Assembly (NCBI GenBank): GCA_963978905.1
Contig: OZ022256.1
Coordinates: 56,198,646-56,262,645 of the forward strand
Source: Trichostrongylus colubriformis
Taxonomy: Eukaryota; Nematoda; Chromadorea; Rhabditida; Trichostrongylidae
Length of the DNA: 64,000 nt
Direction: 5' to 3'
Part shown: positions 33,945 through 46,267 of the stretch, one piece after another
Layout of the letters: each line of letters opens with the position of its first letter
How positions within the stretch are numbered: position 1 is the stretch's first letter
The notes under the pieces: model-generated
Seen by the model: the letters and a program-made list of their open reading frames with translations, nothing else
Database searches by the model: none
Told to the model about the DNA's origin: nothing
Translations under genes and position numbers: made by a program

Positions 33945-36900
33945 ATCGATTTCTGTGTTGTTCATGGTGTCCATTACGACAGCAAAATTTTCACCCGGTC
34001 CAGCAACTTTGGCTATGTAACCATAGAGTGCATGCACTTGGGCACCCTGTAATAATAACTAGTTTTTTTATGAAATTTCGAGTTTCTCCCTATTTCGGTT
34101 ACGCTTTTTTGACATCAGTCATGAATCTCGGAGATTTTTCAATACAAACTAAATGAAAAAGATTCATAAACAATTCACCAACCATGGACGCACTGTGTTG
34201 CTTTATGATGTCGCTCAAACGAATTTTTCGCATTTTGTAGTATTCGAAGTCGATATCATCGAATGCTTCATCATCTGTAATAGTCTTGAAATTGACAAAA
34301 CCTTATTATGTCCAAATATAACATTACTTCTCAGAATGAAGAGACTATCTACGTTTTTTATCTTTCTTGTGATTTCTATGTTACTAGCTATGTGACCTTT
34401 TTATATTAGGTTGGACGGGAAGTTCTGGGACACTTTTTGTTTTTTCCTGTAGAAACCTGTAAAGCTTCGGGAGCATTTGGTAGTGGGGGGTATATGAAGC
34501 GTCTGAAAAGGGCTTCTGAATAGCACATTCATATTCTCTACGGCTTCAACTAGCAGTGAATTTACGGCAATTTCGCGAAAGGTGCGAAATTCACGAACAC
34601 CGCCTCGGTTCCTCAGCATGCGAGGCCACTAACAAAATTAACCAGTCGATGGACCCAGGTACTGTCTCTCATATGGCGGCAGCCCGATGGCTCGATCGGC
34701 TCAAATTGGAACAGGAAAATATTCAAAAAATTGCATTGAGAAAAAAACTTTTTTTTTTTGAAAATTTTCAAAAAAATAGGAAACTGTTACCATCCAACAC
34801 GACAGCCACTGCCGATCTCTACTGCAGGCAATTGGACACCGGAGCGCCAAAACTTACCGGAAAAATGGACCAAGACCTCTTCCTCCACGATAACGCTCAC
34901 CCACATGTGGCAAAGTTGGCGTGTCAAAGGATCCAGGACCTCGGCTGGACGACGCTTCCCCACCCACCATATTCCCCGGACATGTCCCCAACTGACTACC
35001 ACCTATTCCGGTCGTTGAGCCACTTCCTTGACGGGCGACAGTTCAAAGATGACGACGATCTCAAGAGCGGGCTCCAGAACTTCTTTGACCAGAAGTCTCC
35101 CGAATTCTACCGGAAGGGTATCTACGATCTTCCTGAGCGTTGGCAGTACATTGTAGATCACGATGGTGCATACTTTGGTGACTGAAGTTACATGTGAGTA
35201 AAATTAAAATAAATTGAATTTTTCTCACAAGGTGTCCCAGAACTTCCCGTCCAACCTAATACTTTTGCACTTAACTGCACGAAAAATCGGGAGTTGGTCC
35301 TCCTGACCAGCCTTAGTACTTTGTTTTAGCCATTTTTCGTGTTTTTGGCGCGTCTATATGGCGCATACAAATGAATAAATAAAGCAGTTTTCTTGCACTC
35401 AAGTGCAGAAGTATAAAAATGTAATATGGCTGGTAACCAAATAAATAAATAAGGTGCTATCGCAATGGGGGGACACCTCCCTATGGTCATTATTTTTGCC
35501 CAAGCCTAGAAGGGAAAAGGAACCCCTTCCTTCCTCCTCTGAGGCTCAGGCAAAAATATACGCCTGAATATGCAGACTGACCCCTCAAAGATCTCTCCAA
35601 ATGCTTAGATGTGCAACTTTTCATCTTAGATGTGCAACTTTTTATAAGATGCCCCCCCCCCCCACCTCATTGCGATAGCACTATAAATGCCCTGAAGAGT
35701 GTTCAAAAAAGACATGAGAAGAAAAACTCACGAAATTAAGGAGGGCCGAATAGGATTGTGAGAAGTGATCGCAGTATGGTGGGTGTAACATTACGTACAA
35801 AAATGGATGGATGTACTTTTGAAGTGAGCTCAACCAGTTTACAAAGGAAATTCTATCACTTGACAGTGACTGCTACTTCGGGCTGATTATGAATCAGGTC
35901 AATTGCTTCAAAAGTATAAAATTATAAAGATCGGAGTTTTGAGAGGTATAATTTTCTTTTTGTCAAAGCGTTGGTATGAGTTCGTTGAGCAACTTTTACT
36001 TTGACTGTTTTCGGTCTTCCTAGAAAGAAATTTACGTATTTCTCAGCAAATGCACATCTGGTGCTCTAAACTTTGGTACACTATGTGTAAAGTCCACAAT
36101 GTCAAGGAAAACGTGGCGTCTATGCTCCACCCATACTACATCAGGTGGGTATTTTTTTACTAAAAATTTGTATAATTTTTCTATGGGCTGAGCAGGTTGT
36201 AGTTGCATCATTAGTGTTGCAGCTTTTCCATTGCTTTGTATTTATCTTATTATTTGCAAAATGAACTGTCGTACGATGGTAAACAGTCCTACTGCCCCTT
36301 AGCTCTTTCGATTCCATGTTCTCAGCGGCGTTCATAGCAGAGAACAAGTGAAAATGAGAATTATGTAAAGTTCCCTGTTTGCGTCTCTGCGAAAATCCAC
36401 GCCTCGTCGGATTGCTTATGATGTCAACTGAATGCGATTTCAATGGGAAAACAGCACAACGTTATTTTTTTATTTCTTGAACTGGACAATTAGGCCTAGA
36501 CTGCATGTGTTGCATTGTATGTGACACATTTGACGTCTATCAGCACGTTGGTATTTCTGGTTCGGTGAAAGGAAAGAGGATTGTTTGCTTTTTTAAATCT
36601 ATTGATGGTAATTTATATTTTACTTTTCCAAATTTGTCGAGGTTAAAATCCAAGAGCTAATAATTTAGTTAATAGTAATTCAAAAACAGTATAGTATAAT
36701 TCAGTATATGTAAAAGTATAATACAAGGTATCATTTTAGTGAGTGTGCCCTTAACAGAAGCTTGCCCCTGCTTCCTATAAAAAGGACTTTGCCAAGGAAG
36801 GCTTAACGTCTTGCGCGCTGCCAGAATGCAATAACATTCGGGTCTTCCTCGAAGAACTGACGTGAATCTACATATTTTCGTGGTAAATGTTAAGCTAAAT

Positions 36901-39900
36901 CAGGATTTGTATGGCTTCTGTTGCGAGAAAGGAATCTGCTCGGATTAGAGCGAGTATTGCGTGGTAAACCAGGAGTGATTAGCTTGAGATTTGCTAGCAT
37001 AATTCAGATAATTGTTGTTTTGTAGAAAAAACGGTAGAATTACATCAGGGAGATAAGCAGAAGAGATATACTATTTGGCTCGTCTTGTAAAAAATCACTT
37101 CCTTGTGTAAGCATATAAATTTATTGTTGGTACGGCGGTGGTGTGGTGACAGGTGGCGCACCTCGCTTTCATGGTGCGAGGATCAAATCCCGCGTCAAGT
37201 TCAGTCCAGGTCAACTAAGCTTTCCCTTCATTCGGGGCTGCTGAGGTTGTATCAGACTGGCGTGGGAGGATGAAAGTACTGACTTGTACAGTGGCTGGCA
37301 CCCACAAGTCATTGTATAGGCCAAATCGCTTTCACCTGCCACCTCGATTGAATGGAATTCCTAGAAGACCCCAAAAGTCCCCTCTGCTGAATCCATTTTG
37401 CCGGAAAAGATTATCCGGGAAATGGAAGACAATAGTATCTATAAATGCGTGTGAACTTATATTACATGTATACTAACAGAAGGAATTTTTAGAAGCCATT
37501 TGAGCGGGAAAAAAGCGCGTCTATAAAAAACCAAAAACTTCCCTGTCAACCTGATAGGATGCTTGGCGCATCGCCACAAAGGATTGATAGACGTCAATAT
37601 TTTTATCTCAAATAGCATGAATAGCAAGAACTAAAATTAAGGATTGGAATGCCGGCGAAAACCTCTCAAAGCTGAGAAATACTTCAGATTTGTGATTTTT
37701 AGAATTTAGTTGAGAGATCGGACCCGAGGAATTCGTCCTTTTATAAAATTAAACGGATGGATTGCTTTTTCCGGGTTTTAGGAAACTCGCCCATATACGA
37801 GAGCGTTTTTAGGATTTTGGAAATGGGGCAACAGGCACATGTCGGGAAAGTTTCAGAAAAGTCGCGCCCTTCTCCTTCTTAGTGTTATTTATGGAAAAGG
37901 CATTGAAACGTCACTTGCATGATAGCACTCCGAGGGTTTCCACACTTAATGACTTAAGAATCCGTAGTTTCTGCTTCAATATCGAAAATAGTCCGGGTTA
38001 CTGTACTCTCAAGATCCCCTGACCGGAACGATGAGAATTTCCTTTTACACAGTTGCAGAGGAAGTGGGAATTACTGCCTAATTGATCCTCATTCATATCG
38101 GATCTCTTTCTATTGTTAGATGATCTTCGCTAATCAGTAACACGTCATTGCCCTGGTATGACGTAAATGTGAAAGGCTGTAAACAAAAACAACGAGTATA
38201 AACACGTACCCGTGCCAAATACGATGACTCGTCCTGGTTTTCGTTGTTCGGTAAAGCCGAACTCGATCAGCGTGGAGGCGACAGTAGAGACGACATTTGT
38301 CGCTGCTTCCGGTACGGTTACCCGTACTACCCGTTTGGAATTTGAGAAATACCGTAGAAATGGCCGCGAGATCAGATGGTGCTGTTGGATTCGCTTCTAT
38401 AAAAAGTGAACTTTGAAATTTTTTTGAAGATAACCAGAAGTCGACTGAAAGCATCCCAGGCAGGGAAAAATAAATGATCAAAACGATATCAAAAACCATG
38501 GGAGCGAGTCGAAACCGCTGACTTGACAATTTTAGCCTGCACAAATCACCATGCATCGAAGTGCAAACCGATCGTTACTTTATTTGTGCACTCACGGACC
38601 TGTAACCTCAAGTGCTAAATTATCGAACTCCACCCGGTCCCTTCTCACGTTTTGAGAGATGCCCAGGACGTCTCAGGCGCAACTGTAGCCTTTAGCAAAG
38701 CTCACGCAAGAGGGACAGCATTAAGGCCCCCGTTGTATGAAGTAGTCGATTTTCTCGGCTGAAAAGCTGATTAACGGATTACGTCAGAACGTGGGCTATA
38801 AGCAGGCCACAGGAGCTCAAGCCCCACGACGTATATGGAATCCCGTGCATGGATTAGTGGCTAGGCATTCAAATGAAGTTACGTGTGCCCATACGATGTG
38901 AAATTGCGGATTTTTGGGATAGCTTCAGTGGATCTGAACTCTTAATGTATTGAAACAGGACTGAATGTGGACTAAGCGCCTCGCCTGAAGGTATTTAAAG
39001 GCAGTGGTAGGGTTAGGGCCGAATATGGAAGGATCTTTGAATATGAAGGTCGAGGTGCTTAAGAAGTGAAGAAATAACTGAATGACAGGTCAAGGACCCG
39101 AGAAATAAGGCCCTCTTTCCGCCGTTTATTCTCAAAAGAGGCGGGATGGTATAAAACAAGTGGTAGTGTTGCAGAAGAGAGCTCTTATAAAGCCTGGAAG
39201 CACCTTTCTCATCGGGAATTTTGCCACATATAGTCTTCTTCGACCTCTAGCTTTTATTTGCGTAATCCATTATAGGAGTTCCCATTACCCACATTACCCC
39301 TATCACTGTCTTCAACCCAGCCCATTTCCATTTATAGCTTAGTTTTCGTGGTTAATCAGTGAGTAGGTGAAAAGCGAACAAAAATTAAGTGACAAGGGGT
39401 TTGGAGGAAGGGTGAAAGTGTCAGGGTATCTATTCATTCCTATACCTCGCATTACATTTATATTAGGTTGGACGGGAAGTTCTGGGACACCTTGTGAGAA
39501 AAATTCAATTTATTTTAATTTTACTCACATGTAACTTCAGTCACCAAAGTATGCACCATCGTGATCTACAATGTACTGCCAACGCTCAGGAAGATCGTAG
39601 ATACCCTTCCGGTAGAATTCGGGAGACTTCTGGTCAAAGAAGTTCTGGAGCCCGCTCTTGAGATCGTCGTCATCTTTGAACTGTCGCCCGTCAAGGAAGT
39701 GGCTCAACGACCGGAATAGGTGGTAGTCAGTTGGGGACATGTCCGGGGAATATGGTGGGTGGGGAAGCGTCGTCCAGCCGAGGTCCTGGATCCTTTGACA
39801 CGCCAACTTTGCCACATGTGGGTGAGCGTTATCGTGGAGGAAGAGGTCTTGGTCCATTTTTCCGGTAAGTTTTGGCGCTCCGGTGTCCAATTGCCTGCAG

Positions 39901-42900
39901 TAGAGATCGGCAGTGGCTGTCGTGTTGGATGGTAACAGTTTCCTATTTTTTTGAAAATTTTCAAAAAAAAAAAGTTTTTTTCTCAATGCAATTTTTTGAA
40001 TATTTTCCTGTTCCAATTTGAGCCGATCGAGCCATCGGGCTGCCGCCATATGAGAGACAGTACCTGGGTCCATCGACTGGTTAATTTTGTTAGTGGCCTC
40101 GCATGCTGAGGAACCGAGGCGGTGTTCGTGAATTTCGCACCTTTCGCGAAATTGCCGTAAATTCACTGCTAGTTGAAGCCGTAGAGAATATGAATGTGCT
40201 ATTCAGAAGCCCTTTTCAGACGCTTCATATACCCCCCACTACCAAATGCTCCCGAAGCTTTACAGGTTTCTACAGGAAAAAACAAAAAGTGTCCCAGAAC
40301 TTCCCGTCCAACCTAATAAAACTCCCTACTAAATCACCTCAGGCCTGTGCAATGCGATTTCCATAGAACGTTAAGCTGCTCCTCCTAATTTGCATGAAAT
40401 AAATCTGCTGGTGATGACTAACTCTGAATGAGTCCTGACAATGGATTAGCGAACAACGGTGACAGGTGCCTGTAGACACATTAGACGTCTTATTGTTGTT
40501 TACTAAGAACACGTAAATGTTAGCCTATGTCATCTTTACTCATCTTGTCATACACAAACAATCCACAAATAGATTTTGCTTTTAATCCTTAGAAGCTGGG
40601 ATGATCAAAAAAATTAGTGCGAAAGAAACTAGTAAGATTTTGTCGGAAAGCAAATGTCTAGGGCTAGAGATCACGGAAATTGTGAGGTTAATTAATTCCA
40701 GGGTCATAATCCGTCTTCCTTAGCTGGGTAATTAGATGACTTCCTATACATCCTGACGAGGTTCGTCACTACTGTCTGGCCTAAAGGGAAGGCTAGACTC
40801 TTTTAACCAGGGGGGCGGGGGAATTTAAACTATGGTCATGTTACCGTGGAAAGCATCTAACCGCAGCGCTTGGTCATAATCTGGGATGTGAGTCCGAAAT
40901 GGTGGAGGATCCACATGGAGTAACGTCTTCGACGAAAAGTTTAGAACTGAATATTTGAGGAAAAAATTGAAATACAGCTACAATTTGAACTTCGTTGTCC
41001 TGTCTACCATATATTTATTTGCTTTACATATACTGAAATTTTCCTTTATCTTTGAGCCTTACATAAACAACGAGGTTCACGTGAAAACAGTTATATAGCT
41101 AACGAGTACGATGGGTAACTTATAGCTAACCTCTAGCTTTCCTCGATCTGCCGAATCGATGTCGTTGCCGTAGGTGTTATTTTGGGTGCTTCCATTTTTC
41201 ATAGAGTTTTTCTCGCTTTTAGTGGGCAAATTACCATTACGGTCCAACATCGCAACCTCATCCGATACGTCTAATTCCAGTGCGAACATCACAGGATACT
41301 GAATATGGCTTATTTTTGTAATAACTTTCTACTGTGCAAGAAGCCGCACACTCCATCAAGCCATCCACTCACCCGTTGTTCGAAATTTTCCAGGCACCTT
41401 TCGTGATTCGAATCAACAAAACTATCCGCTCTGGATATTGAATTAATTGATGGAACAATATCTGAAATTCAGAGGTAATGTTGGTTAAGTAAAGTGTGCG
41501 TCAAGACTAGGACACCCTTTGGTGTCGAGGAAAATAACCGCTTCAGTACGACTCCGCCCTCTGAGGGGGACTAAATACGACCCCCCTTTTTTTGACCTAT
41601 ACATTATCAGTAACTGTCGCCGGATTGCATAGTTGCAATGTGTTTTATTACTATATACCCTTTCGTAGACAAAAAGATATTTACTCTACATCTTGTCACA
41701 CGTATTTGCAGTGAATGACCCTTTGCTTCTCATCTGCTTATTGGAAGTTAAGATTTTAAAGCTTATCGCTGACCTCTCAAGTACGCCCCCCATCCTCCTA
41801 TCCGATCAGACACGACCCCCTGTCTAGGAATCCTCGACCTCGGTGTACCGTGGTCAACACCGTCCTACTAGGTCACTGTGCCACGAGAATTGGATGATCA
41901 TTCGCGAAAAGTTCCATGCTGGTCCCGCGGTGATTGAGCTCAAAATTTTATTAAACATTAAGTGGGAAACTGCATGCGTTCTGCATCTGCACAAATGTTT
42001 ACTCATGCGTGAGGGAGAAACAGAAAGCATCTCGTCGGTCTTCTTTAAGAAGCAAGCCCTTCAAGTTGGTGGACGCGAAGCGGGGTGGGGTCGCTAGGTC
42101 GAATTTCCGCGCGACCGCCCGCGGCGAGCAGCGTGGCAAGTACGAGTCGTTTCAAATTCCGCTCATGGCGCGATGAGCTGGCACCGTGAAGGACCTTAAA
42201 AGGTAGACGAACTTCCGAAGTTTTCAACTTGCAATCTTTAAAGGTCCCTTACGGTACCAGCTCATTGCGTCTTGAGCGGAATTTCCAACGGCTCGTACTG
42301 ACGGCGCCGTAAGTGCGACGCGGCAAGCGGAAACTCGACCTAGCGACCCCCACCCCGCGAAGCGCTACGAGGGGCGAGGTTCGCGTGGAAAGGCAGAATC
42401 TAAAGAAATTTAATCCGCTCAAGATATCGAGGAACAATCATATACATGTTTTTGTTATGTTTATTATTATGTTCTTAAATGGTTAGTTCTCTGATGGACC
42501 CATAACCTAGTGCCATAAAGACAATTACTTCCGGCTTATCCACATTTATCAGCAAGATTTTGAATATTATAACGCAATTCAATAAAAGCAGAAAGACACT
42601 AAAGTAAAGGAAAGTTGGAAGAAAACGAACCAACAACGAATCGTTGATGCGAGGATGTACCTATTTTAGCGCTGATCATTGAAAAAATCCAGTCCACTGA
42701 CAGCGTACCCGTGTCTCTCTGAAATGACTGCTCTCAAAATCTATAGAGCGTTCTTCTTCGATGTTCACAAAAGTGTCAGCGTGTGGTTGCGTCGCGTGCG
42801 CAAGTGAGAGTGCGCCCAAGTGTTTACAATAGGCACAGAAAAGATTGCGAGACAAAAAAGTTGCGTACCAGCGTCCGCCGTGCCACGCGATGGGTACGAA

Positions 42901-43633
42901 CAAGGGAGCCTCCTTATAGTAGGCTCCTGAAGCGACGACGGTGTCCTACTCCTTATTTTTGCGCAGTTGATTTGGGACCCAATTATAAAGACGGCGCCCC
43001 TACCTCGCACTAATTGCGTCGCGCGCCGCACGCGGTTACGCGAGTTTTCCGTCCTACTGACATACACCCGAGTGCCACTGGCACATACTCGGGCGTAACC
43101 AAGTGCGCCCAAAAAGGCAATGCGCTTTCTTGTAATGCTTTTACCTAGAATCTCTTTGTCCTGAGTTTAGTACGGATTATTAGAAAGAAACAAGGCCGCC
43201 ATCAGCTTTTAATTGCTCGACATAAAGTATGGTGGGACCCGCGACGCAGCAGTACGCATAGTTTGTGTGAGAACGATCTTGCGGGCGAGGTGCATAAATT
43301 TATAATGATGTGATATTTTTCTTGATTAATCATTTTTGAAACATATCGCAAAAGCGCTATGCGTTCTAAGCATCCAAAAAATCACCGTACCTTGAGCATT
43401 TTTTGAATTTCGGCCGTCGTTTCAACAGTATTCGCGACCTTGCTAGGCAGATAAGTGAAAATTATTTCTTCGACAGTGATCGCCAAGAAACCAAATCGAT
43501 GTATCAATTCCTCGATCACCAATCCTTTTTGGGAACCGGGACCACCTGAAAACAGCACTTTGAGTTCACCTTGTATGCTCCAGCACAGCGCACTGCATCC
43601 ATCACGTCCCCGCTCATCAAGGAGGGTACCCAT
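33945..43633 (-). CDS. Adenylate-kinase-like protein with altered active-site motifs, multi-exon, both ends uncertain
   Basis: Minus-strand exons: 43633-43391 (possibly starting a little upstream after a TTCTTAAG acceptor), 42718-42661, 41461-41373, 41298-41131, 38396-38210, and a probable later exon 34046-33945. The first five join in phase and give about 248 codons. Seen in order: P-loop VLFSGGPGSQKG (Thr after KG replaced by Leu), LSVDWIFSMISAKI, DIVPSINSISR where kinases have DGFPR, MFALELDVSDEV (core strand), an unusually polar LID-like stretch rich in N/S/K, and a C-terminal helix region PFLRYF...VVSTVASTLIEFGF. Known kinases need DGFPR and LID arginines, so catalysis is doubtful; a pseudoenzyme or regulatory fold is inferred. 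Exon 34046-33945 (GAQVHALYGYIAKVAGPGEN) needs a missing joining exon, since exon 5 ends in phase 1. It converges with COPB2. Introns carry both mariner copies. Confidence 0.7.
34406..35259 (+). mobile_element. Internally deleted mariner, copy 1 (854 bp)
   Basis: 28-bp perfect terminal inverted repeats beginning TTAGGTTGGACGGGAAGTTC, flanked by TA on both sides. It encodes a 209-codon frame (34556-35185) with the start of a mariner transposase (MNLRQFRERCEIHEHRLG), a jump after IALRKKLFFFENF, and the C-terminal catalytic part LFLHDNAHPHVA and PPYSPDMSPTDYHLF (second and third Asp of DD34D). Full elements are about 1.3 kb with about 345 codons, so about 430 bp including the second helix-turn-helix and first Asp is gone. 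A palindrome TTTTTTTGAAAATTTTCAAA lies at the deletion joint. It resembles hookworm mariners such as bandit (family knowledge). Non-autonomous; inserted in an intron of the adenylate-kinase-like gene, antisense to it. Confidence 0.95.
35454..35680. repeat. MITE with 'GTGCTATCGCAATG' ends
   Basis: GGTGCTATCGCAATGGGG at the left faces CCTCATTGCGATAGCAC at the right, about 227 bp apart. The interior has 'GAGGCTCAGGCAAAAATATACGC', similar to blocks near 44300 and 58915, a direct repeat 'TTAGATGTGCAACTTTT' and a run of 13 C. No coding capacity. Confidence 0.75.
37131..37370 (+). mobile_element. tRNA-like SINE candidate
   Basis: 'GGTGGTGTGGTGACAGGTGG' followed by GGTGCGAGGATCAAATCCCG gives tRNA-like A- and B-box spacing with a GATCAAATCCC B box. 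A non-tRNA body of about 170 bp follows ('CAGTGGCTGGCACCCACAAG'). There is no aminoacyl stem, so a tRNA-derived retroposon is favoured over a tRNA gene. It lies in the 38210-34046 intron of the adenylate-kinase-like gene. Confidence 0.5.
37385..37562 (+). mobile_element. Mariner 3'-end fragment
   Basis: 'TTTGCCGGAAAAGATTATCC', 'GGAAGACAATAGTATCTATA' and 'ATGCGTGTG' match the 3' part of the mariner arms at 19889-20609. It ends in CTTCCCTGTCAACCTGATAG, a decayed mariner terminal repeat. 5'-truncated and non-coding. Confidence 0.7.
39463..40316 (-). mobile_element. Internally deleted mariner, copy 2 (854 bp), inverted to copy 1
   Basis: Same length, same terminal repeats and same 209-codon frame (minus strand 40166-39537) as copy 1; by eye the two are identical at the nucleotide level, including the poly-T and palindrome at the deletion joint. 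TA flanks both ends. It sits in the intron between exons 41131 and 38396 of the adenylate-kinase-like gene, in the same orientation as that gene. Identity implies very recent movement, helped by transposase from elsewhere, or gene conversion. Confidence 0.95.
42070..42370. repeat. 300-bp fold-back MITE, 'GCGGGGTGGGGGTCGCTAGG' ends
   Basis: GCGGGGTGGGGTCGCTAGGT near 42080 faces ACCTAGCGACCCCCACCCCG near 42336. The arms continue through 'AAATTCCGCTCA', 'CAATGAGCTGG' and 'ACCGT(A/G)AGG' pairs to a small AT-rich loop near 42215. It lies between exons 2 and 3 of the adenylate-kinase-like gene. Confidence 0.85.
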
Positions 43634-43757
43634 ACCAGAAGTGGCTTAAGAAGCTGTGATCTCTGTACTAGGCTTATTTTTACCGAATAATCCCGACAAA
43701 AGAACTAGTAAATGTAATCCGTGTAACCTCTATGTCGCCAACGTAAAGAGGAATATG

Positions 43758-43978
43758 GGGTCAAATAACGTCGGGGGGGGGGGGGGAAACGCAACTTTGC
43801 ATCGACGTCGAAGCTCCTTTCCCTCCCTAGGCTTAGGCTAAAACTTATATCCCCTCCTCCGACATGAGAAAGCATCTGTCAATCATAGGTCTCATTTGCT
43901 TTAGCCTAAGCCTTAGGAGGGAAAGAAACTCTGACGTCGGTGAAAATTTTGCGTCTCCCCCCGACTTAATTTGACCCG
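43758..43978. repeat. MITE, 'GGGTCAAA' ends, copy 2
   Basis: GGGGTCAAATAACGTCGGGG at the left and the complementary CCCCGACTTAATTTGACCC at the right. Inner CATCGACGTCGAAGCTCCTT and CTCTGACGTCGG blocks match copy 1 (33717-33906). It contains a run of G (about 43772-43783). It sits just upstream of the first visible adenylate-kinase-like exon. Confidence 0.8.
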
Positions 43979-44326
43979 GAACTCGGGTTTTCCAAGTACA
44001 CTTTGGCCATTTACATTTCTCCAAAGAACTTAAACACATGTTTGCTCTGATAATTGCTAACGTCAGCAAATTTCCGGTATGTATGTACGAGGAATTGCTC
44101 AGCCTACACATGAAACAGCTCGATTTAGCAACTGTATAGGTTCAAAATTAAACCTTTTAACTTGGCTCTAATTCGATCGATGTTTGTAATTTATCGACGA
44201 GTGTTGAGGAAATGTCGTAGGCGGTACCTTACCGTGCTCGGCAACCGATGCTATTTTTCTTCGAGCTTTGAAGGACAAATAAACTCCTTTCCTTCTTTAC
44301 TGAGGCTCAGGCAAAGTAGTACGCTT

Positions 44327-44498
44327 ATGCCGCCGTCGACTTTGCGATTATGCGGCTCCGCACGCGAAGTTGCGGCATTGCTCGATCTCAAGGTCGTAGT
44401 ATCGCGAGTGAAAGTGAGACGTCGCAAATCGCAGAACCGCAAAATCGAAAAATCACAGAATGGCAAAATTGCAAAATCGCAAAGTTTGAGGGCAGCCC
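44327..44498. repeat. MITE, 'TTTGCGATTTTGCG' family
   Basis: Starts GCCGCCGTCGACTTTGCGAT and ends GCAAAATCGCAAAGTTTGAG-GGCAGCC. The right part has expanded 'AAATCGCAGAACCGCAAAATCG' tracts. Flanked on the left by a 'TGAGGCTCAGGCAAAGTAGTACGC' block also seen near 35540. Confidence 0.75.
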
Positions 44499-46267
44499 CA
44501 GAATGCAGATTGATGATTGCAGAATGGTATCAGGTGATAGACGACAGGACGAAAATGAGGGCTTCTTTCCTAACTACGCTGGTACCGAAGTGTCACTTGG
44601 ATGGCCTAGTTGTATTATACGGGCCCTTTAGATGAGGGCTGAACCTCTTGGAGTTGCCTGTCTCCTGTCTTGCCGCTGTTTATAGTCAGTGACGAGGCGA
44701 ACAATATAGTGGAGCCACATTTTTGTATGTTTCTCTGCCCCTCCAAATGTACCATTATCCAAGGTTGCACCTAATATCGATTACAACGCGGCGACGCATT
44801 GTCAGTGGTGACCTGTGTAAAAGAAGCGGTCTTCGGAGTAGGCCTCTTCCCTGGCGTACATGCTGAGAAAGGATACTGATGAGAGACCAGAATTACTTGA
44901 AGGTAGTAAAATTGGAGAAGCGAAGTTGTCGCAACGTTCGCTTCGCCTACTATGAACGCAGCCTACTGGTTAGAGTGGCCGCATGTCCACAGCAGATTTT
45001 GTGCAGTCGAACCAGCTTTATGAGTGGTTTTTTTTTCAAAACGCTGACATTTCATGAGCTACATTACGAAGGAAATGGGCGAAACGGAATTCTACGTGGT
45101 GAGACTTCTGTGAAATCAATAAAACAATTTCAAAGGATAGGAATTGATCGGTTAATCAATAACGATTGGGAAATGAGTGCTGACCAAGTAGTCGCATCAA
45201 ATCGCAGTAGTCATGTAATCTATTTTGTGACTGCGGGATTTGTTCTCAGGCATGATCCTGATCATTCGATGCGTCAAAATCAATGAATACTGAAAACCTA
45301 CCAAAAATAAAAATTATGTGATGTTGTAGAGCGTCACCGCGCATGACACCACTGCCAATTTTCACGTGTAACGGTGGAGGAGTGGCGAAACGTTCATCGA
45401 GACTTCGAGCATTGTCTTGTTGACCCGATGGAGCACATCCCATCGCCAGTGACCACCTCTCAAATCTGTAATGGGACCTTTACACTTTAAGTTGATAGAT
45501 ATCGATCGATGGTTCACGGCGAATAAGATACGTACGCAACATGATCAATACACCTTCAGAAATCCTTTTTCCTTTTTTTTAATCAACTAGACTATAATAG
45601 TTATAATCGGAATTCAGAAGGTGACAATATTGGCTTAAATCACTCAACGAAAGCCCTGTTATAACCGCATACTATAGTGATAGGGATGAGCTTCGGCACA
45701 CTCGAATTAGGTCATGGCATCACGCTGGTCCCGTTGTGACTAAAACGGGCGTAGAGGCGCGAGCGTGTCACCCCGCGTGGCGTCGCCTGCTGAATCTTCC
45801 TGACGGCTACAGAACCTACAGCACAGCTGGGAGGAAGTTGGGTGCTGGTATCCAGAATTACAATACGAGGAAGCTGATATAAATGGGTGAGAAGGAGGCG
45901 TGTCACAAACTCCGTAAGTGAAGCCTGTGCTGAGAGGGACAGTGTGAGGAGTGTTACGTAGTATGTGTGGGGTCGATCAGGTTACTAGCAATTTTAGTAT
46001 CCGTCTAAATCCTCAACAAACTGCTACTAAAGTTGCTAACTAAGCTGCATCCTTTGAGTGTAGAACCAGAATTCACTGGTAAATATAAGAATTTAGAATA
46101 ATATAGGTACGTGTAAATGACTTCAATATAAAAATTATGCTGGACATGTTGAAAACCACCGTTCACCTCATATAGTGTTCTAAGACATGAGTGGGTAGTT
46201 TTACCCGATAAGCGAACAGCGCGGAAAGAGCTGGACGGCAATTTTCGTTGAGGCAGGTTTTAAAAGT
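44499..46267. other. No firmly supported gene; one long open frame
   Basis: An open frame at 44879-45286 (plus, 135 codons) is longer than expected by chance but has no recognised family, ends with an ordinary stop and lacks obvious splice partners. Upstream exons of the adenylate-kinase-like gene may be hidden here on the minus strand. Confidence 0.35.

Noticed and set aside
34556..35185. Mariner frame as a functional transposase
   Set aside because: At 209 codons it lacks the middle of the protein including the first catalytic Asp; only the element ends look functional.
37131..37200. tRNA gene
   Set aside because: A B box and weak A box are present, but no acceptor stem or anticodon arm could be folded; SINE is a better call.
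41880..42000. Extra adenylate-kinase exon (minus strand, SITAGPAWNFSR)
   Set aside because: Its phase does not join the neighbouring exons, whereas exon 42718-42661 fits both sides exactly.
44251..44635. Overlapping open frames on both strands, 71-157 codons
   Set aside because: They arise from the repetitive 'AAATCGCAGAA' tracts of a MITE copy.
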